A DNA stretch of 64,000 nucleotides from Ruminiclostridium sufflavum DSM 19573 (GTDB lineage Bacteria > Bacillota > Clostridia > Acetivibrionales > DSM-1351), in assembly GCF_003208175.1 (NCBI RefSeq), contig NZ_QKMR01000007.1, forward strand, positions 124,001-188,000. The letters run 5' to 3'. This document shows, piece after piece, positions 53,709 to 62,280 of this stretch (within the stretch, counting starts at the first letter, position 1; each line of letters opens with the position of its first letter). The position numbers and the translations under genes were made by a program. The notes beneath the pieces are model-generated. The model saw nothing but the letters and a program-made list of their open reading frames with translations, was not told the DNA's origin and did not search any database.

Positions 53709-53736
53709 AAAAAAAGGATACCTTTATAAAGTATCC
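53709..53736 (-). terminator. intrinsic terminator of spoVG
   Basis: On the minus strand GGATAC pairs with GTATCC around a short loop and runs into TTTTTTT. It lies about 55 bases past the spoVG stop, separating it from glmU. Confidence 0.8.
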
Positions 53737-53789
53737 TCAATAATAGCTTTCCCAAAACTTTTCAATTCTTTCCTAAATTCCTGATTCTT

Positions 53790-54041
53790 TTATAAGTTTT
53801 CATAGCTTGCTAATATAGCATTTTGAAGCTTTTCTCTCGCTTGTGCATTGATTGGATGTGCAATATCCCTGAACTCGCCATCAGGTGTTTTCCTGCTTGG
53901 CATAGCCATAAACAAACCGTTCTGGCTTTCAATGATTTTAATGTCATGCACAACGAACTCATTGTCAAACGTTACTGATACAACTGCTTTCATCTTTCCT
54001 TCTGTTTCAATCTTCCTAATTCTAATGTCTGTAATTTCCAT
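53790..54041 (-). CDS. spoVG: septation/sporulation regulator SpoVG
   Basis: 83 residues, ATG after TTGGAGG. Nearly the whole family consensus is present: [57 protein letters not shown]. SpoVG is a small DNA/RNA-binding protein affecting septation, sporulation and surface gene expression. It has its own sigma-H-type promoter upstream and a terminator downstream, so it can be expressed apart from purR and glmU. Confidence 0.98.
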   Translation of the reverse strand: MEITDIRIRKIETEGKMKAVVSVTFDNEFVVHDIKIIESQNGLFMAMPSRKTPDGEFRDIAHPINAQAREKLQNAILASYENL

Positions 54042-54080
54042 AATGGCAAACCTCCAAGAAATATTATGTGATTATATCTA

Positions 54081-54109
54081 ATATTCGCCAATTATGCCGA
54101 CATTCCTTC
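54081..54109 (-). promoter_or_regulatory. sigma-H-type promoter of spoVG
   Basis: On the minus strand GAAGGAATG, exactly 11 bases, then GGCGAATAT; the sigma-H consensus is RNAGGAWWW-N11/12-RNNGAATWW, leaving one mismatch. It ends 40 bases before the start codon. spoVG is the classic sigma-H gene in Bacillus. Confidence 0.65.
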
Positions 54110-54170
54110 TTTTTGACGTAATTTTTTACAATTTATTTATAACTGACAAACTTTTTAAGAAGAATTTTGT

Positions 54171-54986
54171 TTATTTACTGGGTTTAATGTCAATTTCTGT
54201 ATTTTCTTGTAATTCCAAACACGAGTTTAATGTAACCAATGAATAATAATTCCCAACCAGTTTCTTTTCCGGTTGATTAGTTTCAATAAGAACTCCGATT
54301 CCAACTACTTCGCTTTCAAATTGGTTTGCCATTTCAATAATTCCCTTTGATGTTCCTCCGCCCTTCATAAAATCATCAATAAACAAAATTTTCGAGTTCT
54401 TCTTTAGTGACTTGACAGGCAGCACCATGGTTTGTATTTTTTTTGATGAACCAGAAAGATAGTTTATATTAACGGATGCCCCGTCAGTAGCAACATTGTA
54501 GTGTCTGACAATAACCAGCGGAACATCCAGATATTGAGCTGTCGCAAAAGCAAGAGGTATTCCTTTAGTCTCAACAGTTATCACATAATCCAATTCCAAA
54601 TCACAGAATTTGCTTGCAAATATCATAGCTATCTTATTTACCCATTCCGGATTATAAATAATATCAAGAATATAGATATATCCTCCCGGCAAAACTCTGT
54701 CCTGATTTGATAATTCTCTGGAAAGCTCATCAAGCGTTAACTGAATATCCTTTTCATTCATAAAAGGAACATACTTAACTCCTCCTGAAGCACCTGAAAT
54801 TGTAATTATATTTCCCAAAGAATTTTTTTGAAAAGTTTTTTGTAAAAAATCTAAATCTTCACTGATAGTGGATTTCGCCGAACCGAACATTCCGGAAAAA
54901 TATCCCAAGGTAAAAATTCTGTTGGGATTATCACACAAGGTTTTCATTATTATCGTAAGTCTTTCATTTCGTTGGATCTTGTCCAT
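54171..54986 (-). CDS. purR: purine operon repressor PurR
   Basis: 271 residues from ATG at 54986 after GGGGAG; the frame continues upstream but that part is Cys/Arg-rich and not conserved. N-terminal winged helix (RNERLTIIMKTLCDNPNRIF, SAKSTISEDLDFLQKTF) and a C-terminal phosphoribosyltransferase-like domain with the PRPP loop KILFIDDFMKGGGTSKGI. PurR represses purine genes and releases DNA when PRPP rises. A palindromic PurBox pair lies 147 bases upstream, so it probably controls itself. It heads the conserved cluster next to spoVG; prs, which makes its effector, is three genes away. Confidence 0.95.
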   Translation of the reverse strand: MDKIQRNERLTIIMKTLCDNPNRIFTLGYFSGMFGSAKSTISEDLDFLQKTFQKNSLGNIITISGASGGVKYVPFMNEKDIQLTLDELSRELSNQDRVLPGGYIYILDIIYNPEWVNKIAMIFASKFCDLELDYVITVETKGIPLAFATAQYLDVPLVIVRHYNVATDGASVNINYLSGSSKKIQTMVLPVKSLKKNSKILFIDDFMKGGGTSKGIIEMANQFESEVVGIGVLIETNQPEKKLVGNYYSLVTLNSCLELQENTEIDIKPSK

Positions 54987-55132
54987 TTTATCTCCCCACA
55001 TATATAGTTTGCATTTTATACAATGTCTGCCCCTTACACAACACATTCTTATCTGAACAGCTGCCTTGCGCCAGATCAAGACTTTCTCCGGACGCACTTA
55101 AATTTTTCAGCCAGCCCATACTATTATATAAT

Positions 55133-55178
55133 AATTTCCGAATAATTACACTCAAATTCAAATTATTATTCGGAAATT
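55133..55178. promoter_or_regulatory. PurBox pair (PurR operator) in the purR-murC divergent region
   Basis: AATTTCCGAATAAT (55133-55146) and ATTATTCGGAAATT (55165-55178) are perfect 14-base inverted repeats 18 bases apart. The Bacillus PurBox consensus is AWWWCCGAACWWT, used as inverted pairs separated by 16-17 bases; each arm differs only at one base (T for C). The left arm overlaps a minus-strand AT-rich -10 region (around 55126-55135). The remainder of the 351-base interval 54987-55337 shows no other element. Confidence 0.75.
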
Positions 55179-55337
55179 TATACTTTATAGACTTGAATAT
55201 ATTTGCCGATATATTTTCATATAATATATAAGTATATGGCTATAGGTCTTCTTTTCCTAATACCTTTTACATTTCTAAGAAAATAATGTATTATTTTTAT
55301 GTTAAATATAATTGAAATAAATAGAGGAGTGTTTTCT

Positions 55338-56741
55338 TTGAATAATAAATCAAATTTTTTAGAATCAGAAAAGATTAACAATGTGCATTTTATTGGAATC
55401 GGCGGCTCCAGCATGAGCGGTCTTGCTGAAATCCTGCTAAGTCAAGGTTATTTCGTTTCAGGTTCAGATATAAAGGCATCAAAAGCAACACAAAAGCTTG
55501 AAAGTAAAGGCGCCCGTATTTTTATAGGGCACAGTCTTGAGAATATTACAAATCAGGATCTTGTTGTTTATACGGTTGCAGTAAAGGAAGACAATGCCGA
55601 AATGATTCGTGCCCGGCAATTAAATATACCCGTAATAGACCGTGCAGAGCTTCTGGGGCTCTTAATGAAGAAATATTCCTTCGGAATAGCAATAGCCGGT
55701 ACACACGGAAAAACTACCACAACCTCTATGATAACAGCAATAATGCTTAAGGCTGATACTGACCCCACTGTTCATATAGGAGGAGAGCTTGACTGCATAG
55801 GAGGCAATACAAGAATAGGTGAATCAGATTTTTTTATAACCGAGGCCTGTGAATATTATGGCAGCTTTTTAAAATTCTATCCTTTTATGGATGTGGTATT
55901 AAATATTGAATTAGACCACGTTGATTATTTCCGGGATTTGGCTCATATTAAGTCAACCTTTGAGCAATTTGTATCTTTAGTTCCTTCAGCCGGCTATATT
56001 GTGGCATGTGCAGATGATGAAAGCACTCTTTCAGTGATTAAAGACAAAAATTGCAATATAATCACATACGGACTGAAAAACCCAGCTGCTATCTGGACCG
56101 CAAAAAATATACATTATAACGATATGGGCTGCAGCTCCTTCGATGTTTATAAAGAAGGTGAAAGGCTGGGTACTGTTTCCCTTTCAGTCCCCGGCAGACA
56201 CAACGTCAGCAATTCACTGGCAGCTATCGCAGCCTGTCATACCTGCGGATGCAGTATTGATGATATAATTTCCGGTCTTCTTACTTTCGGCGGCAGCCAT
56301 AAGCGTTTTGAATTAAAAGGGTTAGTTGACGATATTAAAGTGATAGACGACTACGCTCATCATCCCTCCGAGGTTCGGGCAACTCTCGGTGCAGCAAAAA
56401 ATACCGGGCATAAAAAACTGTGGTGTGTTTTTCAGCCTCATACCTATACCAGAACGAAGGCTTTTCTGGAGATGTTCTCTAACTCCTTCAGCGATGCCGA
56501 CAATATTATAATTACCGACATTTACGCCGCCCGCGAAAAAGACCCGGGAGATATTCATTCAAGCATACTGGCGGAAAAGATTCGCCAGCATGGGGGAAAT
56601 GCAATATACATCAGTGACTTTCAAGATATCGCCCGGTATCTCGATAAAAATGCCGAACCGGGTGATTTAATTTTGACAATGGGTGCCGGAGATATAGTCA
56701 GAGTAGGTGAAATGTTTATTAATATCAGAGGAAATAAATAG
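55338..56741 (+). CDS. murC: UDP-N-acetylmuramate--L-alanine ligase
   Basis: 467 residues, TTG start eight bases after GAGGAG. Mur ligase in three domains: UDP-binding Rossmann start (NVHFIGIGGSSMSGLAEILL), ATP loop IAGTHGKTTTTSMITAI, and EACEYYGSFLKFYP, NIELDHVDYF, DDYAHHPSEVRATLGAA with GAGDI near the end. The VHFIGIGG and DDYAHHP motifs are specific to MurC. It adds L-alanine to UDP-MurNAc in the cytoplasm. Plus strand, divergent from purR and convergent with fabZ. Confidence 0.97.
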   Translation: MNNKSNFLESEKINNVHFIGIGGSSMSGLAEILLSQGYFVSGSDIKASKATQKLESKGARIFIGHSLENITNQDLVVYTVAVKEDNAEMIRARQLNIPVIDRAELLGLLMKKYSFGIAIAGTHGKTTTTSMITAIMLKADTDPTVHIGGELDCIGGNTRIGESDFFITEACEYYGSFLKFYPFMDVVLNIELDHVDYFRDLAHIKSTFEQFVSLVPSAGYIVACADDESTLSVIKDKNCNIITYGLKNPAAIWTAKNIHYNDMGCSSFDVYKEGERLGTVSLSVPGRHNVSNSLAAIAACHTCGCSIDDIISGLLTFGGSHKRFELKGLVDDIKVIDDYAHHPSEVRATLGAAKNTGHKKLWCVFQPHTYTRTKAFLEMFSNSFSDADNIIITDIYAAREKDPGDIHSSILAEKIRQHGGNAIYISDFQDIARYLDKNAEPGDLILTMGAGDIVRVGEMFINIRGNK

Positions 56742-56825
56742 CAATTCAAATTCACTTTAAAAGCATACCTGATAAATTTTTTGTCAAAAATGCGGCTGTT
56801 GCAAAGCATATTATATATCAAGCAA

Positions 56826-57254
56826 TTATACTTTTGTCATTGCAAATTTAATCTCTCCCTCAGCTGCAATTTTACCATCAACAGAAGCTTTAACTCTTGC
56901 TTTTGTAACCCCCATTTTTGACAGCAGTATGTCAGCCTCCAGAGTTAATACATCACCGGGCATGACCTGATTTTTAAATTTTATATTATCTATACCTGCA
57001 AAAACCCCAAGCTTTCCTTTATTCCCTTCCAATACAGCCACCGCTATTCCGGCTGTCTGAGCCAGTGCCTCAACAATAAGCACTCCCGGCATTATCGGAT
57101 AACCCGGAAAATGTCCTTGAAAAAAAGGTTCATTTGCGGATACATTTTTAATTCCGACTGCTCTTTTACCTGACTCCAATTCTATAACCTTATCAACAAG
57201 CAAAAATGGATACCTGTGCGGCAATATGTCTCTGATTTCTTTATTTGTAAGCAT
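56826..57254 (-). CDS. fabZ: 3-hydroxyacyl-[acyl-carrier-protein] dehydratase FabZ
   Basis: 142 residues from ATG at 57254, five bases after AGGGG. A single hot-dog domain with [20 protein letters not shown], the catalytic His in [15 protein letters not shown] and Glu in [15 protein letters not shown]. It dehydrates beta-hydroxyacyl-ACP in fatty acid elongation. It stands alone here, away from other fab genes, with a partial repeat copy upstream. Confidence 0.96.
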   Translation of the reverse strand: MLTNKEIRDILPHRYPFLLVDKVIELESGKRAVGIKNVSANEPFFQGHFPGYPIMPGVLIVEALAQTAGIAVAVLEGNKGKLGVFAGIDNIKFKNQVMPGDVLTLEADILLSKMGVTKARVKASVDGKIAAEGEIKFAMTKV

Positions 57255-57354
57255 TGTGTCCCCTATTTCCAATATGCCGTACCTTTGAGTACTGCATATT
57301 ACAATATATTTTTATTTATTTTTCTGAATTACCCTTTGTGCCGGTTTTTTAGTT

Positions 57355-57463
57355 CTAAAGGTCAAAACAAATTCAAACCCAAACTGCGCTCGAAATTAGC
57401 TTAAAAGCTTAATTTGCCTATACAAATACCGCCGCGAAGGCTTGAACCGCAATTGACTTTAGT
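57355..57463 (+). repeat. dispersed structured repeat, copy E (right half)
   Basis: Starts at the internal AAAGGTCAAAACAAATTCAAACC block and runs through AGCTTAAAAGCTTAATT to the right end ACCGCAATTGACTTTAGT. The left half with the sigma-28-like block is missing. It lies between the phosphodiester glycosidase and fabZ genes. Confidence 0.8.
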
Positions 57464-57543
57464 AATCAAAGAAGCTGCCGGCACAGGAAATTAAATTATA
57501 ATCAGGTAATATATTCTACTAAACATATAAAAATCCTCCTTTA

Positions 57544-58692
57544 TCACTGCTTTAACTTTAAAATAAATGCCCCTGCAACCGGCCTTTCAATTCCTCTATA
57601 AGAAGGCTTGTTTTTTAAAACCCCACCCGCATACATTTGCGAGGTCGCTCCTCCATCCAGCATTGCAGCATTTTTTATTCCGATAGAGATCAAATAGTCA
57701 GCAAGCTCCTTCCCTGTAAAGCCTGTACTGTAACCCGGTTGCCTGCCATCAACAACAATCAGCACGACTCTTCCGTCTTCCTTTATTCCGATGGCTGTTC
57801 TGGGATCACGGTTCTGCAGGGTGCCAATCCACCTGTACTCGTCCGGCACCACTGACATACCGTTTTCCACCAGCATACAGCCGCACTCATAGGCATCATA
57901 TGCACCTTCTATTTTAGGCTCCATTTCAATATTTATTTCATCTCCTGATTTTATACCCAGCCTGTCCGGCAAGGATGAGCTTTTCCCAAAAAAGCTCAAC
58001 AGGAGGCTGTCTTTTTTTATCGTCACTTCCTGCTGTGTATCCCTGATTATGGAGGTTACGACGCCATTCTCAATTCTGACAGATGTGTTTTTAATACTTG
58101 CTCTGTTTGTGGAGCCATACTCGTTTGTATATAATATAATATTTCCGTCCAGACCGGTGCGGTTCAGCTTGTTTATATAGGTTTTTTCACCCTGTGCATA
58201 GAAAGCCAGCTGAGAGAAAATTTTTTGAAAACTTACGCCCTTCTCATCAATTATCAGAATGGGGTCTGCACCGGTCGCATTGATTATCGGCTTCCCGTCA
58301 ATAACCACCATTCCCACAGGGTCTCCAGATTCATAGAAAAATCCCCCGTTAATTGCCGCGTATGCCCCTGTTCTCATGCAAATTTCTGATAGCTTTTCAT
58401 ATCCAAATACATTGTCATATGAAAGGACAGGTTTAAATTCAATCCTATCATCAAGAGGATCAAATTCCAGCAAGAATATCTGCTGTTTTTGACCGTTTAT
58501 AACAGCCGAAACATTCCTGTACTCAACAGGAAAAGGCCGTACCTCTTCTGCGGGAGTCTGCGGAGCTGTTTCGAAACCGGCTGCCTCTTCATTTCGGGGA
58601 TAAAATAAAAATTGTCCGGCATAAAACAAAATGCAGGACAACATAAAAATTATACCAATAATTATAATCACCTTAGGATTATTTTTTTTCAT
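57544..58692 (-). CDS. phosphodiester glycosidase (NAGPA-domain) family membrane protein
   Basis: 382 residues; ATG at 58692 is six bases after GGAGGAG. A membrane anchor at about 8-28 (VIIIIGIIFMLSCILFYAG), then an extracellular NAGPA domain: AAINGGFFYESGDPVGMVVI, DPRTAIGIKEDGRVVLIVVD, and the C-terminal GKELADYLISIGIKNAAMLDG plus GGATSQM. The mammalian relative removes GlcNAc from phosphodiesters; bacterial members are thought to act on cell-wall glycopolymers or exopolysaccharide. Its start overlaps the flgJ-like gene end by 14 bases, so it is translated with the flagellar genes. Confidence 0.9.
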   Translation of the reverse strand: MKKNNPKVIIIIGIIFMLSCILFYAGQFLFYPRNEEAAGFETAPQTPAEEVRPFPVEYRNVSAVINGQKQQIFLLEFDPLDDRIEFKPVLSYDNVFGYEKLSEICMRTGAYAAINGGFFYESGDPVGMVVIDGKPIINATGADPILIIDEKGVSFQKIFSQLAFYAQGEKTYINKLNRTGLDGNIILYTNEYGSTNRASIKNTSVRIENGVVTSIIRDTQQEVTIKKDSLLLSFFGKSSSLPDRLGIKSGDEINIEMEPKIEGAYDAYECGCMLVENGMSVVPDEYRWIGTLQNRDPRTAIGIKEDGRVVLIVVDGRQPGYSTGFTGKELADYLISIGIKNAAMLDGGATSQMYAGGVLKNKPSYRGIERPVAGAFILKLKQ

Positions 58693-59071
58693 CAATTACT
58701 CCTCCGGAAGTCTGGGCTGCAGACTCCTGCTTGCCATACTGCTTTGACATCTGCTTATACATCATGTCTCCAAGCCCTATGCCTCTTTGTGCTGCGATAT
58801 CACACAGTTCGTCATCAAGCATTGAATTGTACATATCAGTAGCGGAATCGCTTGAAAAATAATCCGATTTTGGCACCGTAGCCCGCATTTGCTTGAACAT
58901 CATTCTTAAAAATATACCCTCAAACTCATTGCAGACCTTTTTCAGTTCAGCATCCTCTCCGCTTTCCGCAGCAGCCTTTAGCCTTTTCTCGAAGTCCTCG
59001 TCGGCAGCTTTTGCTGATGTATTTTTCGCACTGTCATAATTATTTATAGAATTAACGTTTCCTACTTCCAC
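58679..59071 (-). CDS. FlgJ-type rod-binding protein
   Basis: 130 residues, GTG start six bases after AGGTG. It has the FlgJ N-terminal rod-binding domain only (VCNEFEGIFLRMMFKQMRAT, DMYNSMLDDELCDIAAQRGI, GLGDMMYKQM); the muramidase domain of enteric FlgJ is absent, as in most Firmicutes. It would cap or stabilise the flagellar rod. It follows flhP by nine bases and overlaps the phosphodiester glycosidase gene, giving an flhO-flhP-flgJ-NAGPA transcription unit. Confidence 0.9.
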   Translation of the reverse strand: MEVGNVNSINNYDSAKNTSAKAADEDFEKRLKAAAESGEDAELKKVCNEFEGIFLRMMFKQMRATVPKSDYFSSDSATDMYNSMLDDELCDIAAQRGIGLGDMMYKQMSKQYGKQESAAQTSGGVIDEKK

Positions 59072-59080
59072 TTATTTCAC

Positions 59081-59893
59081 CTATTTCCTTAAATTATTGG
59101 CAATCTGAAGCATGTCATCGGAGGATTGTATTGCTTTGGAATTAACTTCATAAGCTCTTTGAGCAATTATTAACTTGACCATTTCATCAACAACCTGCAC
59201 ATTGGAAGACTCCAAGTAGCCTTGCTTCATTTTGCTTGAGCCTGTCTCATCTTCACTGGACTGTACCGGCTCACCGGCAGCCGAATTCTTTGTAAAGAGA
59301 TTTCCTCCGACAGCCTCTAAAGCATACTTGTTAGGAAAATTCACCATACCTATTGACTGTCCCAAATCGACAGTTTCACCGTCAGAATTTATATAGCTCA
59401 TAGCTCCCTGAGAGGTAACCACAAGCTTGGAAATATCAACATCCGTATCAAAGACTATCTCCTGCTCGGCATCATCTAAAACAGGATATCCTGCCGATGT
59501 AGTAAGTTTTCTGAGTCCATCCTCGGATACACTTATCTTAAATGAACCATCCTTGGTATATTGAATCGTATCATCAGAAGTTAATATGGTAAAAAAGCCC
59601 TCACCGTCAATAGCAAAATCCAAGCTCGAGCCTGTATTGTCAAGGTTGCCTTTGTCAAAATTCCTGACAGTAGCACTTACCTGAGTACCATGTCCAACCT
59701 GAAGATTCACCGGTTTCCCGCTGTCATTGAGCACATAGGCTCTCTCCATTGTCTGATACAATAAGTCATTAAATTCTGCTCTTTCCTTTTTATATCCGGT
59801 AGTATTCACGTTTGATAAATTATTTGAAATAACATCTACGTTGAACTGCTGGGCCTTCATTCCAGAACCCGCTGTCCATAATGCTCTCATCAT
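59081..59893 (-). CDS. flhP: flagellar hook-basal body rod protein (FlhP/FlgG family)
   Basis: 270 residues; the ATG at 59893 is eight bases after TTGGAGG. N-terminal rod motif MRALWTAGSGMKAQQFNVDV, ISNNLSNVNTTGYKKERAEF and the C-terminal GYLESSNVQVVDEMVKLIIA, RAYEVNSKAIQSSDDMLQIA helices that assemble the rod. Two adjacent FlgG-like genes directly after mbl correspond to flhO-flhP of Bacillus, so I use that name; FlgG is the alternative. Confidence 0.92.
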   Translation of the reverse strand: MMRALWTAGSGMKAQQFNVDVISNNLSNVNTTGYKKERAEFNDLLYQTMERAYVLNDSGKPVNLQVGHGTQVSATVRNFDKGNLDNTGSSLDFAIDGEGFFTILTSDDTIQYTKDGSFKISVSEDGLRKLTTSAGYPVLDDAEQEIVFDTDVDISKLVVTSQGAMSYINSDGETVDLGQSIGMVNFPNKYALEAVGGNLFTKNSAAGEPVQSSEDETGSSKMKQGYLESSNVQVVDEMVKLIIAQRAYEVNSKAIQSSDDMLQIANNLRK

Positions 59894-59949
59894 AATTATT
59901 ACCTCCAAAATAAAAAATTCAGTTCATTTGACTTTGCGGGCTGTATGAA

Positions 59950-60753
59950 TTATCTGACAACGCCCACCTCAGTAACAGTCTTTTCCAGCGAACTGTCCTG
60001 TGCCTGAAGAACCTTCTGACTTGCTTCATAGGCTCTCATTACAGTAATCATATCAACCATCTCATCAACTACATTCACATTTGACTGTTCGGTATAGCCC
60101 TGTACAACACTTCCTGTAAAATCCACAGCTTCGCTGTCAGTATTCTGAATCAGATTATTGCCGAACTTTCTCAGCTTAGCGGCATCTGAAAACTGAGCAA
60201 TGCGAAGCTTGTCCACAATCTCTCCATTTTGGAGTATCTCGCCCTTTTCATTCACTGTAAACTCAGCGCTTGAAAGCGTAACAGGTCCTTTTTCGCCCAG
60301 TACAAAATAGCCTTCTTTCGTAACAAGCTGATTATTTGCATTTATTGTAAAAGATCCATCCTTCGTGTAGTATTCATTGATAGAATTATTATTGCCGCCT
60401 TCATCCATAACACCTATTGTAAAAAATGCAGGACTGGTGTCTATATTTGAACCGTCATCCTTAATAGCAAAATCAAGTTTGCTTCCGGTCTGGGCTAACT
60501 GCCCCTGTGTGTAGTAAGTATATACCTCTCCCACATCACTACTCAGCTGCATGCTTCCAATATTGCCGGATGGATTCAAGGGACTTCTGGTGTCGTTAAT
60601 TCTCTTTGTTAATACGGAGGGAAAGCTCTCAAAAACGACTGTATCCTTTTTGTATGCAGTTGTGTTAACATTTGCCATATTATTGGTTATAACATCAAGC
60701 TTTCGGGTATTTGCAAGCATACTCCATCCAGAAGTATATAATCCTCTAATCAT
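59950..60753 (-). CDS. flhO: flagellar hook-basal body rod protein (FlhO/FlgF family)
   Basis: 267 residues, ATG after AAGGAG. Same family as the next gene: MIRGLYTSGWSMLANTRKLD, VITNNMANVNTTAYKKDTVV and GYTEQSNVNVVDEMVDMITV, RAYEASQKVLQAQDSSLEKT. It is a distal rod component by homology. A sigma-28-like promoter lies just upstream (60787-60813), and the mbl terminator precedes that, so the flagellar pair appears independently controlled. Confidence 0.92.
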   Translation of the reverse strand: MIRGLYTSGWSMLANTRKLDVITNNMANVNTTAYKKDTVVFESFPSVLTKRINDTRSPLNPSGNIGSMQLSSDVGEVYTYYTQGQLAQTGSKLDFAIKDDGSNIDTSPAFFTIGVMDEGGNNNSINEYYTKDGSFTINANNQLVTKEGYFVLGEKGPVTLSSAEFTVNEKGEILQNGEIVDKLRIAQFSDAAKLRKFGNNLIQNTDSEAVDFTGSVVQGYTEQSNVNVVDEMVDMITVMRAYEASQKVLQAQDSSLEKTVTEVGVVR

Positions 60754-60786
60754 AGGAAATCTCCTTGTTTAAATTCATTACTTCAT

Positions 60787-60813
60787 ATATCGGTATTTTT
60801 TAAATTTTACTTA
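60787..60813 (-). promoter_or_regulatory. sigma-28 (sigma-D)-like promoter of flhO-flhP
   Basis: On the minus strand TAAG, exactly 15 bases, then ACCGATAT; consensus is TAAA-N15-GCCGATAA (3 of 4 and 6 of 8 matches). It ends 34 bases before the flhO start. Confidence 0.5.
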
Positions 60814-60835
60814 ACAAGTTATTGATTGGAGCCTG

Positions 60836-60868
60836 AAAAAAAGGACAGCCTTATAAAAAGCCGCCCTT
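60836..60868 (-). terminator. intrinsic terminator overlapping the end of mbl
   Basis: On the minus strand AAGGGCGGCTT pairs, with G-U wobbles, to AAGGCTGTCCTT and is followed by TTTTTT. The left arm is within the last codons of mbl and the stop codon lies in the loop. Confidence 0.6.
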
Positions 60869-61888
60869 ATGTTTTCCGCCATTTGAAGATAATGCACTTT
60901 CTTCAATAGCCTCAATGTTATCCAAGGCTTTGCCTGTCCCAAGTGCAACGCAGGATATGGAATCATCCGCAATAATAACATTTATTCCCGTCTTTTCCTG
61001 AATCAGCTTGTCAAGTCCATAAATCAGGCTTGCCCCGCCTGTCATTACTATGCCCCTGTCGCTTATATCTGCGGCTAATTCCGGCGGTGTTCGTTCCAGA
61101 ACCGAATGTACCGCCTCTACAATACTTGAAATAGGCTCTTCCAGTGCTTCCATCATCTCTGTAGAAGATATTGTGATAGTCTTCGGCAAGCCTGATATCA
61201 AGTTTCTTCCTCTTATATCCATTGTCACTTCCTGAACTCTTGGGTATACCGTTCCTATATTTATTTTCAAGTCTTCCGCTGTTCTTTCACCAATCATAAT
61301 ATTATGCTTTTTACGCATATATCTAACGATTGCCTCATCGAATTTGTCTCCCGCAACCTTAATGGATGTACTTACTACTGTACCCCCCAACGAAATTACA
61401 GCTATGTCGGTGGTCCCTCCGCCCATATCTACAACCATACTTCCGCATGCCTTGGCTATATCAATTCCTGCTCCTATTGCTGCGGCTATAGGCTCTTCTA
61501 TCAAATATGTCTTTCTGGCTCCAGCCTGCATGGATGCATCTATTACAGCTCTTTTCTCAACCTCTGTAACACCGCTGGGAACACAAACCATTATTCTTGG
61601 TTTGAAAAACCTTCTGTTTCCTGTTGCCTTGTTTATAAAATACTTGAGCATACGCTCTGTAATGTCATAGTCAGATATTACTCCATCTCTAAGCGGCCTA
61701 ATTGCAACAATATTTCCCGGTGTTCTTCCTAACATTCTTCTGGCCTCTTCACCTACTGCCAAAAGCTTATTAGTATTTTTATCAATTGCCACAACCGAAG
61801 GCTCTCTTAATACAATGCCTTTACCTTTAATATATACAAGCACTGAAGCTGTACCCAAATCAATACCGATGTCCTGTCCAAATCCCAA
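60851..61888 (-). CDS. mbl: MreB-family rod-shape protein (Mbl)
   Basis: 345 residues; the TTG at 61888 is nine bases after AAGGAG, better than a TTG nine bases upstream that touches the site. Actin fold with phosphate loops GQDIGIDLGTASVLVYIKGK and MVVDMGGGTTDIAVISLGG, IRPLRDGVISDYDITERMLK and the GIVMTGGASLIYGLDKLI adenosine motif. It forms membrane-associated filaments that guide wall synthesis. The order spoIIID-mbl-flhO-flhP is that of Bacillus, hence Mbl rather than MreB. Confidence 0.95.
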   Translation of the reverse strand: MGFGQDIGIDLGTASVLVYIKGKGIVLREPSVVAIDKNTNKLLAVGEEARRMLGRTPGNIVAIRPLRDGVISDYDITERMLKYFINKATGNRRFFKPRIMVCVPSGVTEVEKRAVIDASMQAGARKTYLIEEPIAAAIGAGIDIAKACGSMVVDMGGGTTDIAVISLGGTVVSTSIKVAGDKFDEAIVRYMRKKHNIMIGERTAEDLKINIGTVYPRVQEVTMDIRGRNLISGLPKTITISSTEMMEALEEPISSIVEAVHSVLERTPPELAADISDRGIVMTGGASLIYGLDKLIQEKTGINVIIADDSISCVALGTGKALDNIEAIEESALSSNGGKHKGGFL

Positions 61889-61947
61889 GATTAACAACTC
61901 CTTAATTCACTTTTTGATAATTCAACAGAATAAACGGATACTTACTG

Positions 61948-61976
61948 GGCAATTACTATCGGCTGAAGCCGATAGC
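61948..61976 (+). repeat. dispersed structured repeat, copy I (left-arm fragment)
   Basis: GGCAATTACTATCGGC, then TGAAGCCGATAG: the left end and the CTATCGG/CCGATAG hairpin, with the internal TAAA segment deleted. It lies 60 bases upstream of mbl. Confidence 0.5.
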
Positions 61977-62041
61977 AACCTACCCTAATATATCGTATGT
62001 CAATTTTTTAATCTTTACCAAGTTAAAATTATCTATTATTT

Positions 62042-62069
62042 ATATTATCATATTCCATTAATTATGCAA
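62042..62069 (-). promoter_or_regulatory. candidate promoter of mbl
   Basis: On the minus strand TTGCAT, a 16-base spacer and TAATAT, about 150 bases before the mbl start. Fair match only, but it follows the terminator at 62206-62229, after which mbl needs its own promoter. Confidence 0.4.
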
Positions 62070-62205
62070 TATTTTTGTATACTTTCGATGCTTATTTACA
62101 TATTTTAGCATTTACTAATTGTTTTTCTGCTAACTTACCGACAAAATCAAAGCATGTAAAATAATTTGACTGCAAAGCTTCCGGCTGTTTATATGCCTCA
62201 ACCTC

Positions 62206-62229
62206 AAAAAAGCCGGGAAAACCGGCTTA
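62206..62229 (-). terminator. intrinsic terminator after the spoIIID remnant
   Basis: On the minus strand AAGCCGG and CCGGCTT pair around a five-base loop and are followed by TTTT. It lies about 50 bases past the spoIIID stop codon. Confidence 0.85.
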
Positions 62230-62280
62230 ATATTTATCCTTCAGTGTAATTATTTTTATTTAAACAGATAATATGTAATT

